7,167 bases of DNA, from contig DATEMK010000426.1 of NCBI GenBank assembly GCA_035275625.1, positions 1 to 7,167 on the forward strand, given 5' to 3'. Made by a program: the position numbers and the translations under genes. This document shows, in pieces, positions 6,507 to 7,167 of the stretch. The notes beneath the pieces were generated by a model. That model did not search any database. It was not told where the DNA came from and saw only the letters and a list, made by a program, of their open reading frames with translations. This DNA comes from DATEMK01 sp035275625 (GTDB lineage Bacteria; Bacteroidota; Bacteroidia; AKYH767-A; OLB10). Numbering within the stretch: position 1 is the stretch's first letter; each line of letters begins with the position of its first letter.

Positions 6507-6583
6507 ATTCTTTATTCTTTATTTGTTACTTTGTTAATTGTCAGTCGTGAGGCATGAATAGTGAATTGTAAATTGTAAATTAT
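6507..6583. repeat. Period-7 AT-rich repeats between comA and rhodanese genes
   Basis: The plus strand has ATTCTTT twice in tandem (6507-6520) followed by ATTTGTT and ACTTTGTT, and later AATTGTA twice (6564-6577) with a partial third copy. Both tracts have a 7-base period but different units, and they flank a short non-repetitive core. No TAnnTTTG box was found on the minus strand here, so the rhodanese gene may be read from the comA promoter. Confidence 0.6.
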
Positions 6584-6584
6584 T

Positions 6585-7167
6585 TCATGATTCAATTCCA
6601 TTATGATTTAAAAACTGAAAAAAGGTGTCGCTTCTTAATCCGACCCGTAGAGATTCAAGTGCAATCACATCATTGGTGGCAATGTTTCCCAGGTTTACGT
6701 TAGCACCGAAATGCTTAATGAAATAAACCTGCTGCGATTTCTGCGGTGTTTCCCAGATAATTTTTTCGGCTGGTACCCTTGCAATTATTTTATTAATGAG
6801 AACCACATGCGCTTTTCCGTTAGGGCGGTAAATTCCCACAGTGCCGCTTTCGCGCGCTTCTGCAATTACTTTCCACGCACCGGCTTCCAGTTCTTTTGTC
6901 ATCATTTCAATCCATTTCACAGGATGAATAATAATGCCTTCTTCTTTGCTTCCCACTTCAGAAATAACAGTCACATATTTTGCCAGCTTTTTAATAAGCT
7001 CACATTTCTCAGGGTGAGGTAAAGTAATAGAACCGTCTGATATCTCCGCATGAGTCATTTTATATTTTTCAAGCAGCCGGATATAATCATCAAATTTATT
7101 CCGGATAATAAAAGCTTCCAGCAACGTACCTCCAAAGTAAACCGGGATACCGCATGAGCGGTAAACT
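6585..7167 (-). CDS. comA: Phosphosulfolactate synthase (ComA family), 5' end cut by window edge
   Basis: ComA joins sulfite to phosphoenolpyruvate to give (2R)-phospho-3-sulfolactate, the first step of coenzyme M synthesis in many methanogens; bacteria use homologues for sulfolactate or other sulfonates. There are 193 complete codons in the window, and the frame stays open to the right edge; full proteins are about 250 aa, so some 60 N-terminal residues are missing. The TTG at 7122-7124 is not the start, because the conserved GIPVYFGGTLLEAF reads through it. Numbering from the edge, other family motifs are EISDG at 41-45, SEVGSK at 69-74, EARESGTVGIYR at 103-114, and the C-terminal block WETPQKSQQVYFIKHFGANVNLGNI, followed by LESLRVGLRSDTF. 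The product is a cytoplasmic TIM-barrel enzyme by family. Coenzyme M itself is unlikely in a Bacteroidota; the real end product is not shown by this window. Confidence 0.94.
   Translation of the reverse strand, partial: VYRSCGIPVYFGGTLLEAFIIRNKFDDYIRLLEKYKMTHAEISDGSITLPHPEKCELIKKLAKYVTVISEVGSKEEGIIIHPVKWIEMMTKELEAGAWKVIAEARESGTVGIYRPNGKAHVVLINKIIARVPAEKIIWETPQKSQQVYFIKHFGANVNLGNIATNDVIALESLRVGLRSDTFFQFLNHNGIES

Noticed and set aside
7122..7124. TTG as the start codon of comA (a 179-aa protein)
   Set aside because: The same frame stays open to the window edge and encodes the conserved GIPVYFGGT just upstream, so the gene is truncated by the window and the TTG is an internal Leu codon.
4602..7167. 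aroE as a sulfolactate-related dehydrogenase working with comA
   Set aside because: The shikimate-specific residues (K65, D105, NVTLPYK, GYNTD) are intact, so ordinary shikimate dehydrogenase is the better reading.

Overview
The window looks like chromosomal DNA from a member of the Bacteroidota. The evidence is an AT-rich composition, a secreted protein with a type IX secretion (T9SS) C-terminal sorting domain, a lipoprotein dipeptidyl-peptidase III of the Bacteroides type, a promoter -7 box close to the Bacteroidota TAnnTTTG consensus, and the general absence of Shine-Dalgarno sequences. The exact lineage cannot be fixed from this sequence.

All seven genes lie on the minus strand, so transcription runs from right to left. 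In that order they are: phosphosulfolactate synthase (comA; its start lies beyond the right edge), a 105-aa single-domain rhodanese, a DedA-family membrane protein, shikimate dehydrogenase (aroE), a DUF6580 membrane protein, a 750-aa secreted LVIVD-repeat protein with a T9SS tail, and the N-terminal three quarters of a dipeptidyl-peptidase III lipoprotein (its end lies beyond the left edge). No RNA genes, insertion sequences, CRISPR arrays or signs of recent transfer were seen. No gene-free stretch exceeds about 185 bases.

The gaps of 22 bp (dedA-aroE) and 26 bp (DUF6580-LVIVD) suggest two co-transcribed pairs. The other gaps are 83 to 182 bp. The 182-bp gap before DPP III contains an imperfect hairpin just after the LVIVD stop and then a -7-like promoter box, so DPP III is probably its own transcription unit.

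Functionally this is mostly housekeeping and accessory material: sulfonate/sulfite chemistry (comA, perhaps with the rhodanese), the shikimate pathway (aroE), membrane lipid or carrier homeostasis (DedA), and cell-surface or secreted functions (LVIVD protein, DPP III). I do not see an unmistakable new multi-gene system. The most unusual signals are an eight-unit octamer array that runs right up to the TTG start codon of the DedA gene, related short-period repeats in most gene junctions (in some cases overlapping stop codons), and the comA-rhodanese pairing.
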